Below are positions 31,536-40,990 of a DNA stretch of 64,000 nucleotides, piece by piece (positions within the stretch are counted from its first letter, which is position 1; each line of letters opens with the position of its first letter). The DNA is from Pseudoips prasinana. Its lineage: Eukaryota; Arthropoda; Insecta; Lepidoptera; Nolidae. The stretch is from positions 11,798,001 to 11,862,000 of the forward strand of contig OX621244.1 of the NCBI GenBank assembly GCA_951640165.1, read 5' to 3'. Below the pieces are notes generated by a model. The model did no database searches. It was given only the letters and a program-made list of their open reading frames with translations, and had not been told where the DNA came from. The position numbers and the translations under genes are program-made.

Positions 31536-32524
31536 TCGTTCAACAACATAACATATATGCATAGTAAAACTCAATGTAATATATATTTTGATATATTTTT
31601 AGTTCATTTAATAGGTGATAATACAATTATATAAATAATCCTCTGTCATTAGGTTCAACAACATAACATATTTGCACAGTAAAACAGTTTTATATCAAGT
31701 TATATAAGGTAAAGTCAATCTAATACATATTTTGATATATTATTAGTACATTTAATTGGTGATAATTCAATAATATTGTATAAATAATCCTCTGCCTTTA
31801 GGTTCAACAACGTAACATATTTGCACAATAAAACAGTTTTATATCAAGTTATATAAGGTAAAGTCAATCTGATACATATTTCTATATATTTTAGTTCATT
31901 TAATTGGTGATAATACAATTATATTGTATAAATAGTCATGTCTTTAGGTTCAACAACATAACATATTTGCACAGTAAAACAGTTTTATATCAAGTTATAT
32001 AAGGTAAAGTCAATCTGATACTTATTTTGATATATTTTAGTTCATTTAATTGGTGATAATACAATTACATTGTATAAATAATCGTCTGTCTTTAGGTCCA
32101 ACAACGTAACATATTTGCACATTAAAACAGTTTTATATCATGTTATATAACGTGAAGTCAATCTAATACATAATTTGACATATTTTTTGTACATTTAATT
32201 GGTGATAATATAATTACATTGTATAAATAATCCCATGTCTTTAGGTTCAACAACGTAACATATTTGCACAGTAAAATAGTTTTATATCAAGTTATATAAC
32301 GTGAAGTCAATCTAATACATAATTTGACATATTTTTAGTACATTTAATTGGTGATAATACAATTACATTGTATAAATAATCCTCTGTCTTTAGGTACAAC
32401 AACGTACCATATTTGCACAGTAAAACAGTTTTATATCAAGTTATATAACGTGAAGTCAATCTAATACATAATTTTATATATTTTTAGTACATTTAATTGG
32501 TGATAATATAATAATATTGTATAA
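31536..32524. repeat. Minisatellite, unit about 148 bp, about 6.5 copies
   Basis: 'GGTTCAACAACRTAACATAT' starts units at about 31652, 31801, 31947, 32095, 32244 and 32393, with a partial one at 31540. Each unit continues with 'CAGTAAAACAGTTTTATATC', 'TTTAATTGGTGATAATA' and 'GTATAAATAATCCTCTGTC'. Units differ by scattered substitutions and small indels; there is no long open frame. Confidence 0.93.
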
Positions 32525-32529
32525 TTTAT

Positions 32530-32845
32530 TTTAGTTACATAGATATTTAGGTACACGGATTGTATTAAAACATTTATAAAATTTATTTTATAAAAGTAAT
32601 GCTATTTAGCTAGCTTGTATTAAGTTATTGTCAAAGAGATTATGTTTAAGTTATAAAAATATCAATTATAATTAATATCAAAATTTATAGTTTTAGCTAT
32701 ATTTTACTACATATTGTCTGAATGGTTCTGTCTATATTTAAGTATTATTATTATGGCGGACCTTGTGTTATAACGACGGTCACGCTTTAATGCTACAACC
32801 GGATCCAATGCACCTCATATAATTATAATTATTAGAATAATACAG
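32530..32845. repeat. Unclassified interspersed repeat, family Z, copy 2
   Basis: 'GATATTTAGGTACACGGATT', 'AAGTTATTGTCAAAGAG' and 'CTACATATTGTCTGAATGG', then a 'GGTCACGCTTTAATGCTACA' block, follow the same order as 13965-14215. It directly follows the minisatellite. Confidence 0.6.
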
Positions 32846-33180
32846 TTATATAAAAACAAAACTTATACACCTAAAAATGAAACATATTAAATTATTCACG
32901 TTTAATTTACCCTTCAACCGTGCTCACTGTAGCTCGAGTGCAACTTTTTATGGTAATCTTTTAATTCCTCATGAATTGAGTTAAATGGGTCCGTCACAAG
33001 CACAAAGACAAGCTTTGAGCGTGGTTCTAACTCAGATAAAGTCATTTTGAGTGCACATTTTAAAACTACATTAATAAACTGCTAGAACGAGATGGGAAAT
33101 AACCTCAAACTCAAAGGTTTTATACAAGAATGCTCAACCTGTCTAGATATGTTTCAAAATTGAAAAAAATATATATATTA

Positions 33181-33361
33181 CGAGGTGTACCCGCGGTTTC
33201 ACCCGCGTTAAATTTTATAGATTTGTGTTATTCCAATATATAGGTAAGATAACTAGATTTTTTTTATAATTCCGCTCTATAGTTTTTGCGTGACAGAGTA
33301 ACAAACATTCATACATACATACTCACAAACTTTCCCATTTATAATATTGTTAGGAGGTAGG
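33181..33361 (-). mobile_element. Helitron-like element (-), decayed 3' end
   Basis: 'GTACCCGCGGTTTCACCCGC', 'GTTAAATTTTATAGATTTGT', 'GCGTGACAGAGTAACAAACA' and 'CCCATTTATAATATTG', ending in GGAT (ATCC on the minus strand). CTAG is lost. Confidence 0.7.
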
Positions 33362-33985
33362 ATTTTATTTATAAGTATTTTAGAAAGATTATAGAGGATT
33401 TATTAATTGCTCTGACTATGTTTTGTGCTTTCTTTTTAAATTACAGTTATATAGCAGTACTGAGTACTAGTACTACGTAGCTTAATTGCATACTTTCTTT
33501 TATGCATAAGCTTTTATGCATATACGTAAATACATAAATAGTCTCGAGCAATACAATTGAACTTCAACAATTGCTGTTTAAAAATCATAAAACCGACTTC
33601 AGCATTTCTTATTGCAAGCTGATTTGAAATAAAATGTGAGTCCAATACGAAACCATTCCCAATCGATTAAACAAATATGAAAATATATCTTCAGACAACA
33701 GAGAATTCGGATAAATAACATAAAATATACATATAGGCGATTTATAACCTCCTTCATTAAAATCAGCTATAGTATATAAAATACAGCGAGAACAGCAGTT
33801 ATGTTGATATAAGATCCTCGCCAGAAAGAACGTCCTTAAACTGTGTCCTTGTGCCAGCATTTTAAACTCTTGATGGAAACCTGTCTCTTCAATTCAATGG
33901 GGCATAGGTCTTGGTGCTAAAATGCTTTAAGGTTCTCTTCTAAGGGCTCTAACACGAATGCTCTAAGGCATGTGTAAGCTAGGCA
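33362..33985. other. No gene recognised
   Basis: Anonymous AT-rich DNA. It includes weak internal repeats of 'GCTCTAAGGC' near 33900-34020 that lead into the inverted repeat. Confidence 0.4.
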
Positions 33986-33988
33986 TAA

Positions 33989-34358
33989 GTCGTGGTACCC
34001 CACGAAATGCTCTAAGGCGTCAGTTAGATTTTAAAATTATAATGGTAATACCATTAAAATCATACTATCATCCTCTAAGTGCCAGCAACACGATAATCTA
34101 AATGTATATTATATAAAATAAAAATGATATTGTATATAAATAATTATAGAAATGTATGTAAGTATAATTAAGTAAACAATTGTATGCAAATAAAGGCAAA
34201 TACAACTGAAGGGAAAAAGAACCCAAGCTACAATGTTGCTGCAATATAATAGCAGCAGTGAATAAATAATAAAATAAAAAAAAAAAAACACGATAATCTC
34301 AAACAGTAATTTTAAAATCTAGCTGACGCCTTAGAGCATTTTGTGGGTTACCACGACT
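33989..34358. repeat. Long inverted repeat (about 51 bp arms) around a retroposed insert
   Basis: Left arm 33989-34039 ('GTCGTGGTACCCCACGAAAT', 'GCTCTAAGGCGTCAGTTAGA', 'TTTTAAAATTA') pairs with right arm 34307-34358 ('TAATTTTAAAATCTAGCTGA', 'CGCCTTAGAGCATTTTGTGG', 'GTTACCACGACT') with few mismatches. The interior holds the insertion described separately. Confidence 0.9.
34100..34286 (+). mobile_element. Small retroposon with poly(A)-rich tail and 13 bp target duplication
   Basis: Flanked by exact copies of 'AACACGATAATCT' (34087-34099 and 34287-34299). The 187 bp insert contains 'AAGAACCCAAGCTACAATGT' and 'GCTGCAATATAATAGCAGC', and ends 'AATAAATAATAAAATAAAAA' with a longer A run. This is the hallmark of target-primed retroposition of an RNA 3' end. 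The source RNA is not identified; a LINE 3' end is likely. Confidence 0.82.
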
Positions 34359-34539
34359 TTAATATTTAAATTGAGATGCTTACAACTATATGCGTATACC
34401 TGATATTATACTATAAGATGTCGCAATTTTGGTTTCAGCTGTAGTATTTTTATTCTTATTAATATAGTAACTATACAAGTCGAAAATCGAATGTCACTAG
34501 TCACTACAAACAATCCATTGCAATACCGTCCATGAGCAA

Positions 34540-34790
34540 GACGACAAAGATTTAATTAGTTGTCCCATCTAGTATCGTAAAGCTAAGTTTGAGCGCAGTT
34601 GCACCGAGACATTGCAAGTCCAATATCTCAGGGTGTCGAGACAGCGCGGCGCAATCACGCCGCGTTTGACGTGTCACAGCGCAGTTGCTTTGTTGCTTGA
34701 CATTTTCTTGTTAACAGCACTTCGCTTACTGCGCCTTCCAGTTGCTTTATAAGTATTTGTGTGATTTGATTGTTAATTCATAAATCTTGC
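34540..34790. other. GC-richer patch with a GC hairpin, identity unknown
   Basis: 'CGAGACAGCGCGGCGCAATC' and 'ACGCCGCGTTTGACG' form a stem (CGCGGCG/CGCCGCG, 6 nt loop) in otherwise AT-rich DNA. No coding or repeat relationship within the window is seen. It could be a promoter-type region or a decayed repeat. Confidence 0.3.
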
Positions 34791-34799
34791 TGCATTTGT

Positions 34800-35460
34800 A
34801 AAGAATAGAAACTTTTATATACAAGAATGAAAGTATTGATCAATTGCAATATTTTTTTATTTAAAACGTAGAGCTAAATACGGACGTCTGTAAATTTAAA
34901 TCTATTAACATTTTAGCTTGAAGCAATGACGTTCAAGCATTTTTGGAAGTACATATTTCTAAGGTACTCGATTTTTTTTAAGTTTTATTGAATTAAGTTC
35001 AATAGGGATTGAAAGTACGTCGATCACATAAAAATAATTATGTAAATTATTTACGCCTAGAATGTATGTTTTAGAGTTCTCAGTACTATTTATATTAGAT
35101 TATTAAGTTTTAATTATGACGTTTATTTCCGCTACTTTCAAAAATAAAATTCATATTAATTATTTTTCTTATATTATAAAACAAAATGATAATTTTGTAT
35201 GAACTTTGTGTTTGAAGCTAGCAGAAAACAAAAGACATAATGACTAGTTGTATCCACGTTATTAAAGTGTGATAAATAAAAAAATAGCCTGAATTTGATT
35301 CCTGGCACAAAGTTAATGTGAATTCCCCAAAATTTTAACCCCCTTGAGCAAAACAATTATTTTCGTAATCGAATTTATCTTAATTAATTCAGTGGTTTGG
35401 GTATGGTAGCCGATCAGACTGATAGACTTGGGCACTATTTTTTCATATAAAATATAGATT
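34800..35460. other. No gene or repeat recognised
   Basis: Anonymous AT-rich sequence. Confidence 0.4.
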
Positions 35461-35462
35461 TT

Positions 35463-35745
35463 TTAAGATATCCTGGGATTTTATTCACACACAGCCATCT
35501 GATCCCAAACTAAGCAGAGCTTGTATACAATGGAAACCAGACTTTTGTAATTACATACTTATATAGATAATAACACCCAGACTCATGACAAACATACATG
35601 TTCATGCACACAAATTATCTGTCTTGGGTGGGAATGAAACCCACGACCTGCGGCTTGCCTTTAAAATATTTCTTTGGCCGGTTAGCGTGGTTATTCAATA
35701 CTTATTTACTAACCACGCCAACCGGTCAAAGATATATTTTTTTGA
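35463..35745 (-). mobile_element. tRNA-headed SINE, family Y (-), with inverted duplicated head
   Basis: The body on the minus strand matches 15683-15955 (core 'CAAGCTCTGCTTAGTTTGGG', 'GATCAGATGGCTGTGTGTGA'). At the 5' end the head appears twice in opposite orientations: 'TTTGGCCGGTTAGCGTGGTT' (about 35674) and 'AACCACGCCAACCGGTCAAA' (about 35710), forming a hairpin with about 15 nt between. Confidence 0.83.
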
Positions 35746-35832
35746 TGTGAAACATCTATAGCCGCACGTAAACAGATTTTTGAAGTGGCGACGCATGCAG
35801 TGGTTTTTTTTTTTAGTTCCTATCACAATATC

Positions 35833-36058
35833 TCTTCGACTTCGACTTCGACTTCTACTTGGACTTCGACTTGACTTCGACTTTGACTTCGACTTATACT
35901 TCGACTTCGACTTCGTCTTCGACTTCGACATGACTTCGACTTCGACTTTGACTTCGACTGCGACTTATAATTCGACTTCGACATCGACTTCTACTTCGAC
36001 TTCGACTGCGACTTATACTTCGACTTCGACTGCGACTTATACTTCGACTTCGACTTCT
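35833..36058. repeat. (CTTCGA)n hexanucleotide microsatellite
   Basis: About 225 bp of CTTCGA/ACTTCG units with scattered substitutions. It yields Ser/Arg-rich or Thr/Ser-rich open frames on both strands that are repeat artefacts. Confidence 0.96.
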
Positions 36059-36585
36059 GCATATTACTTTTAAAAAATAATGTCGATGTTTCAAATCTGC
36101 CAGGCGTCCCAGGACGGCTCACATTTTTTTTTATTTGTAAATACCTAATATTACCTGCTCATAAGTTTTGTTCACAAATTCACGTGATATTAACGATTAT
36201 ACTTTTTCACTACAACTAATGTTTGCTACATTATTGTGGTTAAAATAATCGTAGCAAAAAGTGATGAGCATAAAAGTAAATATATTTTCAAATCTAATTA
36301 CACAAATTGAACTGATTCAGTATTCATAAATATACAAGCTTCATGTCACTCAAAGCCTTCTTACTTTAATATTCCAACATAAATTTGTACGGGTCCTATA
36401 ATAACGTATGGTGTCATAACACGCCACATCAGCCGCGTCAATTAACGTGACGTTAAACCGTGTACAATGACGTCACATCACAACAAATCCCTCGTTACTA
36501 ACTTAATGAAGCGAGATATAAGATACCTTTTATTATCGAATATCAAGTTTTACATACCAACATAAGGAAAACATGTCTATTTATT

Positions 36586-36614
36586 TTATTTATTTATTTA
36601 TTTATTTATTACAG
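36586..36614. repeat. (TTTA)n tract = 3' tail of the minus-strand LINE
   Basis: TTTATTTATTTATTTATTTA on the + strand, so (TAAA)n at the 3' end of the minus-strand element, about 200 bp beyond its ORF2 stop. Confidence 0.8.
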
Positions 36615-36753
36615 ATATCTTATTGCTAACAGATAATTCCAAGCACAATAAGTGATACAATCATAATAATTTATATACATAATCTATAGGTACTATACTA
36701 TACTATAATAAGCTAATTAATTAACCATGTTAAAAAAAAAATAAAGTGAAAAG

Positions 36754-36792
36754 TTTTCTAATATTATGCATCTACTGCATAATATTAGAAAA
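36754..36792. repeat. Perfect 17 bp hairpin in the LINE 3' UTR
   Basis: 'TTTTCTAATATTATGCA', loop TCTAC, 'TGCATAATATTAGAAAA'. It lies about 20 nt beyond the ORF2 stop codon, so the RNA would fold there. Confidence 0.94.
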
Positions 36793-36813
36793 AGATAAAA
36801 TTGTAATAAGAAG

Positions 36814-39800
36814 TTACTGTATACTGCTCTCAATAGTCAATGCCTCAATGTGACGTCCTGCAACGGTTAGGAATGCATTTTCCGTGCATAGGAATATATC
36901 TATTGTTGAGTCATTCTCGATATCATTGATATAGCGAACTGCGCGGGACAGAGGTGCATTTCGGGCTAGATTTGTTCGAGCGGCCGGCACCGCCAATAGG
37001 TTATGTTGACGTCGCGCCTGGACAAAGTATGTCCTGTGTCGCGGCACACGGAACTGTAATAGTGCCAATAGTAAAGAGTTATATGTGTAACCACGCATTA
37101 ACCTGAAGAAATACGTGACTAATGCAATGTTACGTCGTACTGCTAACATACGATAGTCCACCATACCCACGATATAAAGTGTTGGATATAAATACGGATA
37201 ATAATAATATAATCTTTTGAACAAATAGCGTACAAATGATTTCTGTATTTTTTCGACTTTTTGTATGTACTGAACTTGATAGGGATTCCATATCACTGAA
37301 TTAGTCTCGAGTGTGGTACGAACGTACGCGTTATATAAGGTACACAAAGTTTTACGATTACAAAAGCTTCTAGACTGTCTCAGAACAAATCCTAGGCTTT
37401 TCCGCGATTTATCACAGAGTTTGCAAATATTATCATGGTAAGTTAATTGGCTATCAAACCATGTGCCCAAATCTTTTACGGTGTCCGCTCTTTTCACAAT
37501 CGTATTGTGTAGTGTATAGTTTTTGTGTATTGGGAAACGTGCGCGACTATAAGACACAATCACACATTTGTTTGAATTGAGACATAAACTATTCTGATAG
37601 CTCCACTCAATTACACTGTCGATGTCACTTTGTAATAGGTCGCAATCGGATGGTGTATCAATTGGCAGTGCCAATTTGACATCATCTGCAAACATTAGAC
37701 ATGTGCTATATTTTATATTAGATGGTAAGTCGTTTATTAATATTAAGAAAAGTAATGGGCCCAGACAACTACCTTGCCCAATACCTGAATTAACAGTATA
37801 TTCTTCAGATTTGCAGTTTTGGTATAGAACATACTGTTTACGATTTCTTAGGTAATTTGAAAGAAAGTGAACAAGATTTTTTGAAAAGCCTATATTTGCT
37901 AGTTTGTAAAGTAGGACATCATTTTGGATCTGATCAAACGCCTTTTGGAAATCAAAATAAGCCACGTCGACCTGCCTTTTAGCATCAATTCCGTTCGAAA
38001 TGAGCGTTGAAATATTAATAAGATTGCTAGTTGTGGAACGCCCAGGTAAAAACCCATGTTGTTCATCACAAAACCAACCATTTAATTGTTTATATATTAG
38101 TGTATATAAAGTGGACTCCATAACCTTACCAAATACTGACAGAACTGCCACGGCCCTGTAATTTTGAATTTCAGACTTAGATCCTGCCTTGTGTATGGGT
38201 ATAACTTTGGTAGTTTTCCATACGAGCGGATAAATTTGTTGTTGGAGAGATAATTTAAATATGTGCCATAGAGGCTCAACAAAGATTTCATAACAGTCTC
38301 GGACAATTATTTGTGGTACACCATCAGGCCCTTGAGTGAATTTTGCTTTAAGTTTTTTTAGGGCGATGCGTATATCGTTCTTTTGCACACTGTCCACAAT
38401 AACGTGAATGTCCGGTGCGAGGCTGGGTGGGGGCGACATTGAGGCGGCGGCCAGCGCTGCGAGCGGATCTAATGTCGGCGCATTCGATAAATAAACACTT
38501 TTAAAGAACGATGCGAATGCATCTGCTACTTGCTGTGGATTAGACATTCCAAATGTTGAGGGTTCATTCGATTTCCTGTTTTGTTTAATATAGTGCCAAA
38601 AACTACCGGGATCTTGCAATATATTATTTTCAATATTTTTATAGTGAGTTGTGAAAGTTGTCGCGAGTAACGATTTAAATTGTTTACGAAAGTAGGTAAA
38701 GAACGCGTAATATAGTTGGTTGTTTGTTTTTTTATAGAGTGTGTGATAATAAGATTTTAAATGTAAACATTTTATAGTTTGTGAGTTATACCAATCTGGA
38801 TAATGACCACGTATGTTTCGTTTTATATTGTTTGGAACTAATTCGTCAAATAATTTATTTAAGATGTTATAAAGATTAGTTACCGCCTCCTCGGTACCCA
38901 ATGAGCTCAATACCGGGGACCAGTCGGTATATAACAAACGAGAATATAAATTATAATAATTTACTTTCTTAAAGTTACGGGTCTTTGAAGTGCATTCGTG
39001 CCTGCTAGCATCCCGATCATTATGCAAGTAAAACCTATTTAAAGTTATAACTATATCTAATGGTACGTGGTGAACTTCGGACTCAACGAGACTCACCTCA
39101 GACTCCAACACAGAAGGGGGCATTAAATCCCTTCGGCTAATGACTAAGTCAAGTACACGGTCAAGACCATTGAGAACAGTATTATGTTGCGCTAAATCAC
39201 ACATTGATAATAACAGTTTATAGCTTTCTCGTACAGATTGAGATGCTGAATATAAATTAAAGTCGCCAATCACTATAACAGGTATTTTAAATTGAGTTAT
39301 AAGTGTTTCTATGCAGTTGAAAATCGAATAATATCTTATATCGGGTATTCTTGGCGGCAGGTAGGTTACGCAACAGATAAAGCGATATTTGCCCGTTGTA
39401 ATTTGTCCGGCGACTATTTCATCGTCTGTTGAGCACTCACACTGAATTTGCCGTAGATGGTAAGGTTGTCGCACGGCTAGCAATACTCCACCTCCTCCGC
39501 CTCCAACTCGGTCACGCCGAATAACCGTATAATCTCGAGGAAATAACTCGGAATCATAAACGCTGTCATCTAGTCGTGTTTCTGTTAACGCCAGTGTGTG
39601 GCCACGAAAGTCGTTGAGTAATGTTTTAACTTCTGAGGTTTTACTTTTTAATCCCCTTACGTTTTGGTAAAAAATGTTAATGTTAAAACTTTTCGGTTTA
39701 CGCTTGTGTATGAGATCGAAAAGTATGGCTATTTTTCCTGTTTCGTCGATTTTTAGTTCTATACCACTGTTGTAGTGCTGTTCCTGTTGGCCAGTTGTCC

Positions 39801-39837
39801 GGTGACATAAGAAATTCAAAGTGGTTTGCTGTGGTTC
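36814..39837 (-). CDS. LINE ORF2: APE endonuclease + reverse transcriptase, uninterrupted
   Basis: Nicks target DNA and reverse-transcribes the element RNA (target-primed reverse transcription). The frame is open for about 1000 codons. Counting residues from 39819, the endonuclease starts about residue 48 (NIFYQNVRGLKSK), with the Glu motif ALTETRLDD (about 80), VIVIGDFNLY (about 186) and, in place of the usual SDH, EVHHVPLDI. RT blocks follow: TTKVIPIHKAGSK, NYRAVAVLSVFGKVME, QHGFLPGRSTTSN, VAYFDFQKAFDQI, SGIGQGSCLGPLLF and the catalytic LMFADDVKLA. The C-terminal 270 residues are basic and aromatic. There is no ATG before residue about 206 (position 39204), which is inside the endonuclease domain. 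The frame is +1 relative to ORF1 and overlaps it by about 140 nt. Initiation by recoding or at a non-AUG codon, or loss of an original ATG, must be assumed. Confidence 0.9.
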   Translation of the reverse strand, partial: EPQQTTLNFLCHRTTGQQEQHYNSGIELKIDETGKIAILFDLIHKRKPKSFNINIFYQNVRGLKSKTSEVKTLLNDFRGHTLALTETRLDDSVYDSELFPRDYTVIRRDRVGGGGGGVLLAVRQPYHLRQIQCECSTDDEIVAGQITTGKYRFICCVTYLPPRIPDIRYYSIFNCIETLITQFKIPVIVIGDFNLYSASQSVRESYKLLLSMCDLAQHNTVLNGLDRVLDLVISRRDLMPPSVLESEVSLVESEVHHVPLDIVITLNRFYLHNDRDASRHECTSKTRNFKKVNYYNLYSRLLYTDWSPVLSSLGTEEAVTNLYNILNKLFDELVPNNIKRNIRGHYPDWYNSQTIKCLHLKSYYHTLYKKTNNQLYYAFFTYFRKQFKSLLATTFTTHYKNIENNILQDPGSFWHYIKQNRKSNEPSTFGMSNPQQVADAFASFFKSVYLSNAPTLDPLAALAAASMSPPPSLAPDIHVIVDSVQKNDIRIALKKLKAKFTQGPDGVPQIIVRDCYEIFVEPLWHIFKLSLQQQIYPLVWKTTKVIPIHKAGSKSEIQNYRAVAVLSVFGKVMESTLYTLIYKQLNGWFCDEQHGFLPGRSTTSNLINISTLISNGIDAKRQVDVAYFDFQKAFDQIQNDVLLYKLANIGFSKNLVHFLSNYLRNRKQYVLYQNCKSEEYTVNSGIGQGSCLGPLLFLILINDLPSNIKYSTCLMFADDVKLALPIDTPSDCDLLQSDIDSVIEWSYQNSLCLNSNKCVIVSYSRARFPIHKNYTLHNTIVKRADTVKDLGTWFDSQLTYHDNICKLCDKSRKSLGFVLRQSRSFCNRKTLCTLYNAYVRTTLETNSVIWNPYQVQYIQKVEKIQKSFVRYLFKRLYYYYPYLYPTLYIVGMVDYRMLAVRRNIALVTYFFRLMRGYTYNSLLLALLQFRVPRHRTYFVQARRQHNLLAVPAARTNLARNAPLSRAVRYINDIENDSTIDIFLCTENAFLTVAGRHIEALTIESSIQ

Positions 39838-40531
39838 CTATGACAAAACAGTTGTGACTGTCGTGGATTGGATCAGGTTTTTTTATTTGAAAGTCTACAT
39901 CGGGTTTTTTCCTTTTGAGGTAGGTTAGTATGTTCGCCTCTGTCACGTCCTCATGAAAGTTCCAGGCATGAACATATTTAGTTTGTTCAACCGTCAGTAA
40001 TTCAGAGTCCGCTTCACCAGTCGCTCTTATTATTGAGCGACGGGGGCGACGAATTTTGGTCATGATGTCATCATTAACAACCTTCAACTCTTCACGAATT
40101 ACTCCATTGTTAGAAGCCGTATCATCCGGTAAATTTGTGATGACGGCAGTGTTCGCCTCAGTTTGCGTGGCCCCACGTATTAGAGTTGGTTCGTTGCGGG
40201 TTATCGGTATATCATCGCTAGGTGCGGACGATCTTCCAGCGCAAACATTGCTTACCGACTTTTGTTTCTTCGCTGCCTTGGCGCCTATTGCTTCTACGGC
40301 TTTTAAGCGAGCTTGGCGAGTCAAGCGCTGCATCGGATCAGTGTCGGATTGATGCGAATTTGAGTTTGCGGGGGTAGTTGCTATAATTGGTTGAATCGAA
40401 GTATTGGATGGAACCGATGATAATTGTATAATTAACGTATTTTGTTCACTTATTTTATCTTCAAGTGCACTAACTTTAACCACAAGCGCGGATACCGTTT
40501 TATGCAACTCACGTATTATATTTTCGAGTGA
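39698..40531 (-). CDS. LINE ORF1: nucleic-acid-binding protein, probably 5' truncated
   Basis: Presumed RNA-binding chaperone of the element's ribonucleoprotein. The frame is open from just after a TAG at 40532-40534 to TAA at 39698-39700 (about 277 codons). The N-terminus is heptad-like and may form a coiled coil (HKTVSALVVKVSALEDKISE). A basic, low-complexity middle follows (RLTRQARLKAVEAIGAKAAK). The C-terminal domain (KYVHAWNFHEDVTEANILTY, then MSPDNWPTG) resembles the C-terminal domain of CR1/Jockey-group ORF1 proteins, which ends in a W-P-x-G motif. The first in-frame ATG is at about 40333, in the middle, so the natural start is probably missing upstream. Confidence 0.78.
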   Translation of the reverse strand, partial: SLENIIRELHKTVSALVVKVSALEDKISEQNTLIIQLSSVPSNTSIQPIIATTPANSNSHQSDTDPMQRLTRQARLKAVEAIGAKAAKKQKSVSNVCAGRSSAPSDDIPITRNEPTLIRGATQTEANTAVITNLPDDTASNNGVIREELKVVNDDIMTKIRRPRRSIIRATGEADSELLTVEQTKYVHAWNFHEDVTEANILTYLKRKKPDVDFQIKKPDPIHDSHNCFVIGTTANHFEFLMSPDNWPTGTALQQWYRTKNRRNRKNSHTFRSHTQA

Positions 40532-40535
40532 CTAG

Positions 40536-40700
40536 TCTAGGTGGGGACTGTCGAACTACCCCAAAATGGACTGTATTTGTGGAGCATCGGTCCAATCCTT
40601 GGTCCATCTAACAGCATGTCCAGCCTGCCCTGCCACTGTTCTAAGGAATGCCACAAGCAGGGCAGTCAATGTGGCCACGTTCTGGGCCAGAATAATTTAA
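40536..40700 (+). pseudogene. LINE C-terminal tail with zinc-knuckle-like Cys/His motif
   Basis: Reads RWGLSNYPKMDCICGASVQS, then LVHLTACPACPATVLRN, ending VATFWARII and a TAA at 40698-40700. The CxC...H...CxxC spacing and the terminal 'VATFW' resemble the C-terminal end of several LINE ORF2 proteins. There is no upstream RT; the minus-strand LINE begins immediately to the left, which suggests that LINE inserted into this older copy. Confidence 0.6.
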
Positions 40701-40990
40701 TAAGCTTGCCATCGAAACGCTAAGAAGAAGACCTACCAGTTACACAAAAGAAGTATACCTAGCCTGTGTAAATAAACTCGGAAGACCGCCTAGAACATTT
40801 TGTGACTCAATCGGAGATGTTTTCAAGAAAGTTCAGGTTAGAAGTACCCTAAACCGACATGCACCAGCATGTACGAAGTATATAATGACAGTTAACGAGG
40901 CAAAGAAAAGTGTGCAAACTGCAAAGATGGTGAAAAATGGAAATCCTTTGTCTCTGCCTACCGCTCTGGGAAACAGGCGTGAGTCTGACA
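40701..40990 (+). pseudogene. LINE C-terminal tail, family T, copy 1
   Basis: Fragments across frames: [51 protein letters not shown] and 'TCTGCCTACCGCTCTGGGAA'. The same tail is at 45352-45640 (-) and, better preserved, at 57045-57392 (+). It is frameshifted and dead. Confidence 0.75.

Larger units (their letters stand above)
36577..40535 (-). mobile_element. Jockey/CR1-type LINE (-), long open ORFs, probably 5' truncated
   Basis: About 3.96 kb from the (TAAA)n tail (36586-36614) to about 40535, where a different LINE tail on the + strand begins. It holds an open ORF1 part and a fully open ORF2. The 5' edge lies within ORF1 or just upstream of it; no 5' untranslated region is recognisable. 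The absence of any frameshift in over 3.8 kb shows a fairly recent insertion. Confidence 0.88.

Noticed and set aside
31536..32524. CRISPR array
   Set aside because: The repeats are contiguous ~148 bp units with no unique spacers, in a eukaryotic genome.
35780..36094. Ser/Arg-rich and Thr/Ser-rich open frames on both strands
   Set aside because: They are direct translations of the (CTTCGA)n microsatellite.
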